Assembly: GCF_000246985.2 (NCBI RefSeq)
Contig: NC_022084.1
Span: 1,465,130 to 1,529,129, forward strand
Direction: 5' to 3'
Origin: Thermococcus litoralis DSM 5473
GTDB taxonomy: Archaea > Methanobacteriota_B > Thermococci > Thermococcales > Thermococcaceae
Length of the DNA stretch: 64,000 bases
Every line of letters begins with the position of its first letter. The first letter of the stretch is position 1. Below, piece after piece: positions 45,279-55,072 of this stretch. Position numbers and translations under genes: made by a program. Under the pieces are notes generated by a model. The model did not search any database. It worked only from the letters and a program-made list of their open reading frames with translations, and was not told where the DNA came from.

Positions 45279-46015
45279 TGCTCAAGCTTGGTGTTTTTGA
45301 GCTGACCGATTGTGGAGGATGCGCTCTCAACATTCTCTTCCTATACGAAAAGCTCTTTGATCTGCTTGAATTCTACGAAATAAAGGAATTTCACATGGCT
45401 TCAAGTATTAAAGAACACGACACTCTTGATGTGGCGATTGTTACTGGAAGTGTTTCAACACAGAGGGATCTTAATCTCCTTCACTACGCAAGAAACCACT
45501 CAAAATATCTCATAGCCCTCGGAACCTGTGCCACCCATGGAGACGTGCAGGCGAGTGTTGAAGGGAAAATCAGAGAAAAGCTTGAGAAAGTTTATGGAAC
45601 GAGAGCAAACCCAATGAAGGCTTTAGATTCAACTCCGATTGTGCAGCATGTGGCAGTTGATTACGCCTTGCCGGGCTGTCCCTATGATAAGGATGAAATT
45701 TATCAGGTGCTCATGAATTTGGCAAAAGGTGTTGAGCCACCTACAAAGGACTATCCGGTCTGTGTGGAGTGCAAGCTCAATGAATACGAGTGTGTTCTTG
45801 TTAAGAGGGGCATTCCTTGTTTGGGTCCAATAACGCTCGGCGGGTGCAATGCAGTCTGCATAAAATCTCAGCTGGGATGCATTGGGTGCAGAGGGCCTCT
45901 GCCGAAGGAAGCAAACCCTGCAAGTGAGTTCGAGATTCTCAAGGAGCTTGGCTACGACGAGGAATACATTCGGAGAAAGTTCAAGACTTTTGCAAGGGGT
46001 GAGCTGAGATGGTGA
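45275..46015 (+). CDS. shyD: Sulfhydrogenase II delta (small) subunit
   Basis: The [NiFe]-hydrogenase small subunit, about 246 residues, holding three Fe-S clusters. The proximal cluster ligands begin at ELTDCGGCALN, followed by ALGTCATHG, LPGCPYDKDE, and a Cys-rich C-terminal part (CVECKLNEYEC, CNAVC, LGCIGCRGP). ATG 45275 overlaps the shyC stop; ATG 45278 is an alternative. It precedes the catalytic subunit with a 7-nt overlap. Confidence 0.92.
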   Translation: MMLKLGVFELTDCGGCALNILFLYEKLFDLLEFYEIKEFHMASSIKEHDTLDVAIVTGSVSTQRDLNLLHYARNHSKYLIALGTCATHGDVQASVEGKIREKLEKVYGTRANPMKALDSTPIVQHVAVDYALPGCPYDKDEIYQVLMNLAKGVEPPTKDYPVCVECKLNEYECVLVKRGIPCLGPITLGGCNAVCIKSQLGCIGCRGPLPKEANPASEFEILKELGYDEEYIRRKFKTFARGELRW

Positions 46016-47259
46016 GCATTGAGATCGAGGCTTTTACAAGGGTTGAAGGAAACGGAGGAGCGGAAATAATCATCGAGAACGGGGAAGTGAAGGACGTTAA
46101 GGTGAAAATATTCGAAGGGCCAAGGTTCTTCGAGCTCCTCACCCTTGGAAGACACTACTGGGACGTGCCGGACTTAGAGGCTAGAATATGCGCCATATGC
46201 TATCTGTCGCATTCAGTCGCTTCGGTACTTGGCATTGAGAGAGCCTTTGGAGTTGAAGTCCCAGAGGAGATAATGCTTCTAAGGGAACTAGGCCTTCTAG
46301 GAGAACTCATCGAGAGTCATGCTCTGCACCTCTACCTCTTAGTTGCTCCGGACCTTTTCGGGTATGCTGACGCGATAAGAATGGCAAGCAAACACGGCGA
46401 AATAGTAAAAGAAGGCCTCACAATCAAGGCGTTTGGCAACTACATCAGGGAGGTTATTGGTGGAAGGGAGATACACGGCATAAATGTTAAGCCCGGTGGA
46501 TTTGGGAGATACCCAACAATAGAAGAGCTTGAAAGAATGGAAATGCAAAGTGAGGCATTATTAAAGCTTGCAAGGAGGGCAGTGGGCATATTTGCGAATC
46601 AGGAGTATTTGGGAGCAAAGGCGGAGCATTACGTTGCGGTTAACGGCTACCTCTATGGGGATGAGCTGATTGCTGACGATGGAGAGCACTTTGACTATTT
46701 CAAGTGCATTGAGGAGAAAACTCTCCCATACAGCTTTGCAAAGCAGAGCAGATACAAAGGAGAGGTATTCATGGTAGGAGCCCTTCCAAGGGTAATATTG
46801 AAGTACGAAATGCTTACCCCAATGGCAAGGCATCTCTACGAGGAATATAAGGAGAAGCTTGCTCAAGGATACGTCAGCCTAAACAACTTAGCTCAAGCCA
46901 TAGAGCTTGTATATGCCCTCGAGAGGACGAAGGAAATAGCCAGAGCTCTCCTCGATAAGGGCTTTGAGGGAGAAAACGTGCCGATTGAACCCAAAGAAGG
47001 AGAAGGAATAGGTTACGTTGAGGCACCTAGGGGCGTTTTGGTGCACCACTACAGGATTGATGAAAAGGGCAACATAGCGTATTCCAACATTATAACCCCC
47101 ACAGCTTTCAACCACGCCATTATGGAGCTCAGCCTTTACGAAGAGGCTAAAAAGAGGTATGGAAGCTCAGATGAAATGACTTTCCTTCAGAAGCTGGAAG
47201 AAACTGTTAGGGCATTTGATCCCTGCATTTCCTGTTCTGTGCACGTTGTTAGGCTCTGA
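46009..47259 (+). CDS. shyA: Sulfhydrogenase II alpha (catalytic, NiFe) subunit
   Basis: 416 residues. The nickel-iron ligands lie in RICAICYLSHS near residue 62 (an Ala replaces the more usual Gly of RxCGxC) and DPCISCSVH at the C-terminus. Only VVRL follows the last His; removal of this short tail is part of maturation in related enzymes. Length and the order beta-gamma-delta-alpha fit sulfhydrogenase II, an NAD(P)H-linked hydrogenase. HypF and HypE in this window would help build its cofactor. Confidence 0.93.
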   Translation: MVSIEIEAFTRVEGNGGAEIIIENGEVKDVKVKIFEGPRFFELLTLGRHYWDVPDLEARICAICYLSHSVASVLGIERAFGVEVPEEIMLLRELGLLGELIESHALHLYLLVAPDLFGYADAIRMASKHGEIVKEGLTIKAFGNYIREVIGGREIHGINVKPGGFGRYPTIEELERMEMQSEALLKLARRAVGIFANQEYLGAKAEHYVAVNGYLYGDELIADDGEHFDYFKCIEEKTLPYSFAKQSRYKGEVFMVGALPRVILKYEMLTPMARHLYEEYKEKLAQGYVSLNNLAQAIELVYALERTKEIARALLDKGFEGENVPIEPKEGEGIGYVEAPRGVLVHHYRIDEKGNIAYSNIITPTAFNHAIMELSLYEEAKKRYGSSDEMTFLQKLEETVRAFDPCISCSVHVVRL

Positions 47260-47327
47260 TTCTTTTTTATTTTAATGCAAAAAAGTTATATTTGTAGAGG
47301 GTATTAATTAGTTGTGGAGGTGAAAGT

Positions 47328-47999
47328 TTGGAGTCTTTAGAGGGAGTTTTTAAACTAGCCGATAAAATAAAGTTTGGAGAAATTGTTCTCGTTGAATACT
47401 CTCCGTCATTCATACCTGAGCTTATGACCCTTGGGCTTATGTCCTATGGGAAGTCACGGGGATTGCCGGTTATAATTGATGATAACTTCGATTCTCTCCA
47501 CGTTATTCAGAAGCATCTTGAATTCCTTGGCATTAAGGAGGACTTTAGAGATGCCCTTGTTGTTAAAACCGGTGGAAAAAGGAACATTGGAAACGTTGTT
47601 ACAAGGGTAAAATTTGTCAGCGAGCCGGTTATATACATAAGAAATTATGAAGAGGCAGGGAGAGCGGTCTTCTCAAAGGTTGAGAAATCCATAAACATTG
47701 TCCTCGGCCTTGAAAGGCTCTTTTCGTTTGTTTCATCGGTACCAGAATTCTACGCCTTTATCCTCGCACTTCAGTCTTTCCTTGGAAATGAGAAGCGGAA
47801 GGCATTCTATTTAGTCAATAAGGATATTGCATCCTTAATCCCATTTAACCCTCTACCAGAACTTGAAAGATTAGCAACTACGGTAATTGAAGCCGTTCCA
47901 ACCCCTACGAGCGGTATTTTTACTTTCAAAAAATCCACAAGCTTGGATCTGCTTGGAAAGAAAATCGAAATCCCAGCTGGGGTGATAAGATGGAAATGA
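47328..47999 (+). CDS. DUF257 family protein (first of a tandem pair)
   Basis: 223 residues, beginning at TTG 47328 behind GGAGGTGA. It looks like a RecA/KaiC-type alpha-beta fold without a Walker A motif: FGEIVLVEYSPSFIPELM, VIIDDNFDSLHVIQKHLEFL and INIVLGLERLFSF. DUF257 proteins are confined largely to Thermococcales and have no known function. It overlaps the second copy by 10 nt. Confidence 0.75.
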   Translation: MESLEGVFKLADKIKFGEIVLVEYSPSFIPELMTLGLMSYGKSRGLPVIIDDNFDSLHVIQKHLEFLGIKEDFRDALVVKTGGKRNIGNVVTRVKFVSEPVIYIRNYEEAGRAVFSKVEKSINIVLGLERLFSFVSSVPEFYAFILALQSFLGNEKRKAFYLVNKDIASLIPFNPLPELERLATTVIEAVPTPTSGIFTFKKSTSLDLLGKKIEIPAGVIRWK

Positions 48000-48661
48000 C
48001 AAAAGAGATGCTTTTTGATGTAGTGGATAGAACACCCTTCGGCGATTTGGTTCTTATAGAGGATGAAACTACTTACGGCTTGGTTATGGCAATGTATGCC
48101 TTTGTGAGATATGCTCGGGAAAGGGGAATTAAAATAATGATCGACGATGTTTTAGACACTCTTTTTCTGATAAAAAAGCAACTGGAGTTTCTTGGCGTTC
48201 AAGAGGACTTCTCAGATGTCCTTGTAATCAAAACTGGGGGAAAGATGGACGTTGGGAAGGTCGTGGGAAGAATTCCCTTGGAAACAGAGCCGGTGATATA
48301 TTTGAGCAGATATGAGAGTACTGTCAAAGAAGTTTTTTCTGAGGGGAAGTACATCAACATAGTCCTTGGCCTTGAGAGGCTTTTTGCCTTCTTCCAGGAG
48401 CCCGTTGAATTTTATACGGTAATAAACTCCATTCAGGGATTTTTGGGCAACAAGAGCAGAAAAGCGTTTTACATAATAGACAAAAACGTTGCTTCAAATC
48501 TCAAGTTCAACCCAATCCCGGAGCTAGAGGAAATGGCGACGACTGTGGTATACATCAAAGGAGAATACGGAAAGGGAAAGGTTACCTTTGGAAAGAACCC
48601 GTTTATAGAGTTTCTGGGCAAAGAGTACGAAGTCTCCCTTGAGAGAGTACTCCAGTGGTGA
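47990..48661 (+). CDS. DUF257 family protein (second of a tandem pair)
   Basis: A paralogue of the preceding protein, also 223 residues, aligning along its whole length (for example FGDLVLIEDETTYGLVMAM, DDVLDTLFLIKKQLEFLG, INIVLGLERLFAF). The two diverge in the C-terminal segment. The pair probably arose by tandem duplication and may form a heterodimer. The ATG at 47990 lies within the end of the first gene. Confidence 0.75.
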   Translation: MEMTKEMLFDVVDRTPFGDLVLIEDETTYGLVMAMYAFVRYARERGIKIMIDDVLDTLFLIKKQLEFLGVQEDFSDVLVIKTGGKMDVGKVVGRIPLETEPVIYLSRYESTVKEVFSEGKYINIVLGLERLFAFFQEPVEFYTVINSIQGFLGNKSRKAFYIIDKNVASNLKFNPIPELEEMATTVVYIKGEYGKGKVTFGKNPFIEFLGKEYEVSLERVLQW

Positions 48662-48663
48662 AC

Positions 48664-48972
48664 ATGGGGCTCTTTGACATTTTCAAAAAGAAAGAGGGTA
48701 GAGTTGAGATATTCTCAAAAAGACCCGTGGCTAAGTTTAAGGTGGAAAAGGTCTTTGAAATCTTTGGCAATGAAGTTCTGGTTGGAGAAGTTGTTGAGGG
48801 AGTTATTTACCCAGGCTATAAAGTGAAGGGAAAGAAAGCCGCACTCATAAGGGAGATACAGAAAGAGAGGCAAAAGGTCGATTTTGCGCTCGAATATGAT
48901 AAAGTGGCCCTTGTTTTGGAAGGGAAACTTAACACCAAAGCCGGGGAGGTACTTGAGGTTTATCAATCCTAA
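48664..48972 (+). CDS. Pbp11-like small protein with EF-Tu domain 2-type fold
   Basis: 102 residues, MGLFDIFKKKEGRVEIFSKR at the start and beta-rich afterwards (VEKVFEIFGNEVLVGEVVEG, VALVLEGKL). It resembles the Thermococcales tRNA-binding protein Pbp11, whose fold is like domain 2 of EF-Tu; I am moderately sure. Starts upstream (GTG 48655) are possible. It overlaps the second DUF257 stop region and shares its transcript. Confidence 0.55.
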   Translation: MGLFDIFKKKEGRVEIFSKRPVAKFKVEKVFEIFGNEVLVGEVVEGVIYPGYKVKGKKAALIREIQKERQKVDFALEYDKVALVLEGKLNTKAGEVLEVYQS

Positions 48973-49014
48973 GGGCTTTTAAACCTCTTCACTTATGCTT
49001 TCTTGGTGGTGGGA

Positions 49015-49860
49015 ATGATAATATTTGATAACCACTTTCACGTTGACCCCTTTAAAGGGCTGTTCTTAGAGGCGGTTAAAGAATTTCACAAGGCTGGAGG
49101 CACGCATCTCAACGTGGTTTACAAGAGTGCCCACGATTACGGATTTAATGGAAGTAGAGCTGAGGACTTCATGAAGGCCATGGACTTTCACATAAGCCTT
49201 GTGGAGAGGATAAATAAAGAAACCCCAGTTAGGGCATTTGCCTTGGTTGGGGTTCACCCGGCGGAGTTTGCCTACCTTGCGGAGAAGAAAGGTGTGGAAT
49301 ACGCTAAAGACGAGGTCATGAAGGCTTTGGAATATGCCCAAAAGCTCTGCCTTGAGGGAAAGGCAATAGCGATAGGTGAGATAGGAAGGCCACACTACGA
49401 GGTCAGCGAGGAGGTATGGAATGCAAGCATAGAGCTCATGAAGTATGGGATGAAACTTGCTAAAGAAGCAGACTGTGCAGTCCAGCTCCACACGGAGAGC
49501 TTTAATGAAGAGAAGTTCAGAGAGCTCGGAGCGATTGTCAAAGAAGTGGGCATAAAGCCCTACAAAGTCGTCAAGCATTACTCCCCGCCACTGGTCAAAG
49601 TTGCCGAAGAAGTTGGCGTCTTTCCCTCAATTCTAGCGAGCAAAAAAGCCATTATGGAAGCCTTAATGCAGGGAAGCAGGTTCTTGATGGAGACCGATTA
49701 CATAGACGATAAAAAGAGGCCGGGAGCTGTTTTAGGCCCCAAAACCGTGCCCAAGAGGACAAAAGCATTTCTCCAGCAGGGCTTAATGGACGAGGAAACA
49801 GCTTACAAAATCCACGTTGAGAATCCAAAAAAGGCGTATGGGGTGGAGATAGAGGAGTAG
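49015..49860 (+). CDS. TatD-related metal-dependent hydrolase
   Basis: A TIM-barrel amidohydrolase-like protein of about 281 residues. Metal ligands fit DNHFHVDPF near the N-terminus, GVHPAEF, AIGEIGRPHYE, QLHTESFNE, VVKHYSPP and METDYIDD. This is an archaeal relative of TatD nucleases; the substrate is unknown. ATG 49015 follows GGTGGTGGG. Confidence 0.8.
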   Translation: MIIFDNHFHVDPFKGLFLEAVKEFHKAGGTHLNVVYKSAHDYGFNGSRAEDFMKAMDFHISLVERINKETPVRAFALVGVHPAEFAYLAEKKGVEYAKDEVMKALEYAQKLCLEGKAIAIGEIGRPHYEVSEEVWNASIELMKYGMKLAKEADCAVQLHTESFNEEKFRELGAIVKEVGIKPYKVVKHYSPPLVKVAEEVGVFPSILASKKAIMEALMQGSRFLMETDYIDDKKRPGAVLGPKTVPKRTKAFLQQGLMDEETAYKIHVENPKKAYGVEIEE

Positions 49861-49867
49861 GGAGCAA

Positions 49868-50161
49868 TTAAACTCTTATCCCTTCTTCTTTAATAGTTTG
49901 TATGAACGAATCATTTCTCCTTCTGAATTCCTCTGGAGAAATAATAATCGGGCTTATGAGCTCCCCATACTCAAGAAGTACTTCGGTAGAGATATCTATG
50001 ACATCTTCAAGTGGAACGTTACCAACAATCATCACGTCTATATCGCTTTCTTCTTCACTCTCTCCCCTTGCATAGGAGCCAAATACAATGATCTCCTGTA
50101 CTTCATCTCCAAATTTTTCTTTTATTCTTTTTAAGAATACTTCAAGGGCTTTTTCCTTCAT
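49868..50161 (-). CDS. Minimal nucleotidyltransferase (MNT), HEPN partner
   Basis: 97 residues with the nucleotidyltransferase motif IIVFGSYARGESEEESDIDV and a downstream acidic strand. Such MNT proteins act as antitoxins to HEPN RNases, in studied cases by adenylylating the HEPN protein. It overlaps the upstream HEPN gene by 20 nt, so both come from one mRNA. Confidence 0.85.
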   Translation of the reverse strand: MKEKALEVFLKRIKEKFGDEVQEIIVFGSYARGESEEESDIDVMIVGNVPLEDVIDISTEVLLEYGELISPIIISPEEFRRRNDSFIQTIKEEGIRV

Positions 50162-50543
50162 TTTTGATCATCTCCAGAGCCTTTTTAACCCTGTCCAAGA
50201 ATGCTTCAGCACTTTCAACAAGTTCTTCAGCTTCTTCATGTGTTGGCTGGTAATAAATATCATAATCTGCCCGAGATCTCAGAACAAAGGCTTTGTTAAG
50301 TGCTTTAGCATATAACTCTTCAATGAATCCTTCCGTCACAAAATACAGCCCAAACATCTTGACAACTCCAGAGTGTTTTCTTGGCTTTATATCTTTTGTT
50401 AAGAGTAATGCTTTAGCGGCATGGAACATTGAATAGTATGCTCTACTTATTGCATCTCTAAGCTTGTTGTTTTTCAGAAGTATATGCGCTGATGAAAGCT
50501 CCTCTTCTGCAAGTCTTAAATGGCGCTCTATCTCTTCCCACAT
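50142..50543 (-). CDS. HEPN domain protein
   Basis: About 133 residues, helical, with SRAYYSMFHAAKALLLTK and RSRADYDIYY, typical of the HEPN group that pairs with MNT proteins. The RADYD stretch replaces the R-x4-6-H motif seen in active HepT RNases, so catalytic activity is uncertain. ATG 50543 follows GGGGAG. With the MNT gene it forms a presumptive toxin-antitoxin module. Confidence 0.8.
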   Translation of the reverse strand: MWEEIERHLRLAEEELSSAHILLKNNKLRDAISRAYYSMFHAAKALLLTKDIKPRKHSGVVKMFGLYFVTEGFIEELYAKALNKAFVLRSRADYDIYYQPTHEEAEELVESAEAFLDRVKKALEMIKNEGKSP

Positions 50544-50601
50544 GATGCTCCCCAAGGAAAATTATGATTAGCCAATATATTAACCCTTCGGGAGAAGGGA
50601 A

Positions 50602-50973
50602 ATGGGCTCTGACCCAATTTCTACGGGAGTTGGATATTTGATGGGAATAACCTACGCCATTATTGTGTTTGTGGGGCTCTGGGATGTCCAGAGAAAAAAG
50701 AACACAATCTTGGGGGACTCCCTTGAAGACTCGGAGGAGCTCTACAAAGCCTACTTAGGCATGTGGGCTATGGGATTTCTCTTTAATCCTTTGGCATACT
50801 ACCTCTCTGGAAGTATTTACCTGGGATTCATTGATAGGCTTGCAGCGTTTACCTCCCTAGTTGTTGGGATTCTCTCCTATCGGAGATACAGATTCTTCAA
50901 GACACAAAAACTCCTCCAGGAAGCCATCGCCAAAGGTGTAGAAATCGGAATGAAGAAATCTAAGGAGAGGTGA
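50602..50973 (+). CDS. Small membrane protein of unknown function
   Basis: 123 residues with three likely membrane segments (YLMGITYAIIVFVGLW near 12-28, YLGMWAMGFLFNPLAYYLSG, and LAAFTSLVVGILSY) and a basic C-terminus (RYRFFKTQK). I recognise no family. ATG 50602 is preceded by GGAGAAGG. It lies divergently from the HEPN-MNT pair and convergently with the DUF3368 gene. Confidence 0.55.
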   Translation: MGSDPISTGVGYLMGITYAIIVFVGLWDVQRKKNTILGDSLEDSEELYKAYLGMWAMGFLFNPLAYYLSGSIYLGFIDRLAAFTSLVVGILSYRRYRFFKTQKLLQEAIAKGVEIGMKKSKER

Positions 50974-51026
50974 CTCTAAATCTCTCCCGCTTCTCTCAAA
51001 ACTTTTTCATAAAGCCCCTCACTCAA

Positions 51027-51451
51027 CTAGAAGCCAGTAGCCTTCAGCTTTTCGAGCTCGTCCTTAAGGCTCTCTATCTCCCCACGAAACTTCGCTCTGA
51101 GGAGAATGCCGATAGTTCCCACAACTCTAAGCCCCAGAGCCCTCGCTACTTCCCGGCCATCGTAGTCGTCGATCAAAATAAGCTCGGCGTTCTTTTCAAG
51201 TGCCAGAACTATCGCCTCGCTCTCACCTTCATCCAGTTCAAGCATGGGAGTGCGTTTTAACCTGTCATCGGATATCTTCTCCACCTTGATCCATCCGGCG
51301 TTTTTAATTGCCCTTGCATCTTCGCTCCCGCCACCTTCAAGGAGGCACTCTCGATAAACGGCTTCGGGGATAATTATTTCCCCAAAGAACTCCGGAGAAG
51401 CTCAAGTCTGCCAATCTTGGCAAGATGAATCAGAGGGGTTAAATCACTCAC
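51027..51451 (-). pseudogene. DUF3368 PIN-like toxin, frame broken once
   Basis: The N-terminal frame (VSDLTPLIHLAKIGRLELL) carries the first acidic residue of a PIN-like nuclease but stops soon after; the next frame reads FGEIIIPEAVYRECLLEGGG and continues to ELILIDDYDGREVARALGL and the end at 51027. One missing T near plus-strand 51388-51389 explains the break. The restored protein of about 141 residues is a normal DUF3368 toxin. GTG 51451 or 51454 is the start, overlapping the antitoxin stop. Confidence 0.75.
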
Positions 51452-51692
51452 CACGCGCAAATGCCACGTCCTCCTCAAGCTCCCTTTCCGTGTAATGCCT
51501 CGGGACTTTCCTCTTGGCCAGTTCCTCAAGGAACTCTCTCTTGGTTACTCCCGCAAGCTTGGCAGCTTTTCCGAGGGAGAGAATTCCTCGCTGATACAAA
51601 ATAACCGCAAGATCAATTTTCAGCTCCCTCTCTACTTCTTTCCTCGGAAGCTTCATTGCGGTGATTATATCTTCTGGAATTACTATTTCCAT
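51444..51692 (-). CDS. UPF0175 family antitoxin
   Basis: 82 residues: MEIVIPEDIITAMKLPRKEV, then a helix-turn-helix-like segment GILSLGKAAKLAGVTKREFL and an acidic end RELEEDVAFARGE. UPF0175 proteins commonly precede DUF3368 PIN-like toxins in archaea, as here. ATG 51692 follows GGTGGG; a TTTTAAATATT TATA element lies about 30 nt upstream. Confidence 0.82.
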   Translation of the reverse strand: MEIVIPEDIITAMKLPRKEVERELKIDLAVILYQRGILSLGKAAKLAGVTKREFLEELAKRKVPRHYTERELEEDVAFARGE

Positions 51693-51738
51693 TTTCCCAC
51701 CGGTTGATGGTTGTAGTGGAAAATATTTAAAACCTTCG

Positions 51739-53917
<2,179 letters not shown>

Positions 53918-53952
53918 GATTCTTTCTTCGCTTTTTGTTCTTATATCCTTTT

Positions 53953-54465
53953 TCAAAGGCTCATGAAGCCAAGTGGCTCCCCTGTGTCAAGGTTTACTAT
54001 CTTTATTTCTCTCTTTCTCGTGTCCAGAAATGCAACACTCTTTATTCCACTGACGTACCCACAAACCTCGCCGGGATTAAGAACTATGCTTCTCCCAGTT
54101 TCCCTTATCTCGTATTTATGAGTGTGCCCCCTTATCACAACGTCATAAAGCTGGCTCCTTATAAATGCCTCAACTACCTTTTCATTTGTGCCGTGAAGGA
54201 GAACTATCTTAAGCCCATCCAGTTCGAGCTCTATTATTTCATCATCTACCCCAATCGCTTTTTTGAGACCTTCTCTTTCTCCATCGTTGTTGCCAAAGAC
54301 ACCCTTTAACGGTGCATTTAGTTTTGAAAGTTCTCTTTTGACAAAAGGTGCCACATAATCGCCTGCATGAAGCACGAGGTCAACGTTTTCCTTGTTAAAT
54401 AGCTCAACAGCCCTTGCTATAGCCGGAAGGTTGTCATGAGTGTCGCTCATTATTCCTATCAGCAT
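53953..54465 (-). CDS. MJ0936-type phosphodiesterase
   Basis: A compact metallophosphoesterase of 170 residues with all dimetal motifs: GIMSDTHDNL, LHAGDYV, VFGNNDGE, LLHGT and RGHTHKYE. Proteins of this YfcE/MJ0936 group cleave phosphodiester bonds in vitro; the natural substrate is unknown. It is divergent from gins23, with a TTTATATTTTTA element near 54500 in the shared gap. Confidence 0.88.
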   Translation of the reverse strand: MLIGIMSDTHDNLPAIARAVELFNKENVDLVLHAGDYVAPFVKRELSKLNAPLKGVFGNNDGEREGLKKAIGVDDEIIELELDGLKIVLLHGTNEKVVEAFIRSQLYDVVIRGHTHKYEIRETGRSIVLNPGEVCGYVSGIKSVAFLDTRKREIKIVNLDTGEPLGFMSL

Positions 54466-54577
54466 ACGATCACCTCTGTATAGTCAAGGATGAGGAGTTT
54501 ATATTTTTATCTTCGGTGGGCTAAAGCTTAAGAACTTCAGTTCATCAACAATCTATACGATGAGAGGGTGAAAGGTA

Positions 54578-55072
54578 ATGCTGATTGGGAGGGCATTGAT
54601 TCCGGTCAAGGTGTTAAAATCATTTGGGAGCTGGAAAGCTGGGGATACCCCGTTAATTGAAGATTGGAAAGCCAAAGAGCTTTGGGAAAGAGGCATAGTG
54701 GAGATTATAGATGAGAGTGAGAAAATCATCCGCGAGCTTGAGAAGGTTATAAACGAAGAAAAAAACAGCGAGCCGATAACTTCAATTCCAGAGGGGTTGT
54801 ATGAAAGGGCTGAGTTCTATATTTATTATCTTGAAAATTATGTAAAAACCAAGACCGATGTGGATATAGAAATTTTAAATGCCAAAATGACCAAGCTCTC
54901 CAATTTAAAGAGAAAGTACCAGTATCTCAAAAGGCTCCGCTTTAATAAGATAATCAACGCAATAATGTTCAGACCCGGGAGCTTGGAGATCCTAAGCAGA
55001 CTCTCATTGGAGGAAAGGAGGATATACCTCCAGATATCCCAAATTAGAAATGAGTGGTTGGGTGAGAAGTGA
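54578..55072 (+). CDS. gins23: GINS complex subunit Gins23
   Basis: 164 residues. Position directly before mcm (overlap TGATG) and an N-terminal beta domain followed by helices (LYERAEFYIYYLENYVKTK, then LSNLKRKYQYLKRLRFNKI) fit archaeal Gins23, which links MCM to the replisome as part of the CMG-like complex. Sequence motifs in GINS proteins are weak, so context carries weight. A TATA element at about 54500-54511 probably drives gins23-mcm-aIF2-beta. Confidence 0.85.
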   Translation: MLIGRALIPVKVLKSFGSWKAGDTPLIEDWKAKELWERGIVEIIDESEKIIRELEKVINEEKNSEPITSIPEGLYERAEFYIYYLENYVKTKTDVDIEILNAKMTKLSNLKRKYQYLKRLRFNKIINAIMFRPGSLEILSRLSLEERRIYLQISQIRNEWLGEK

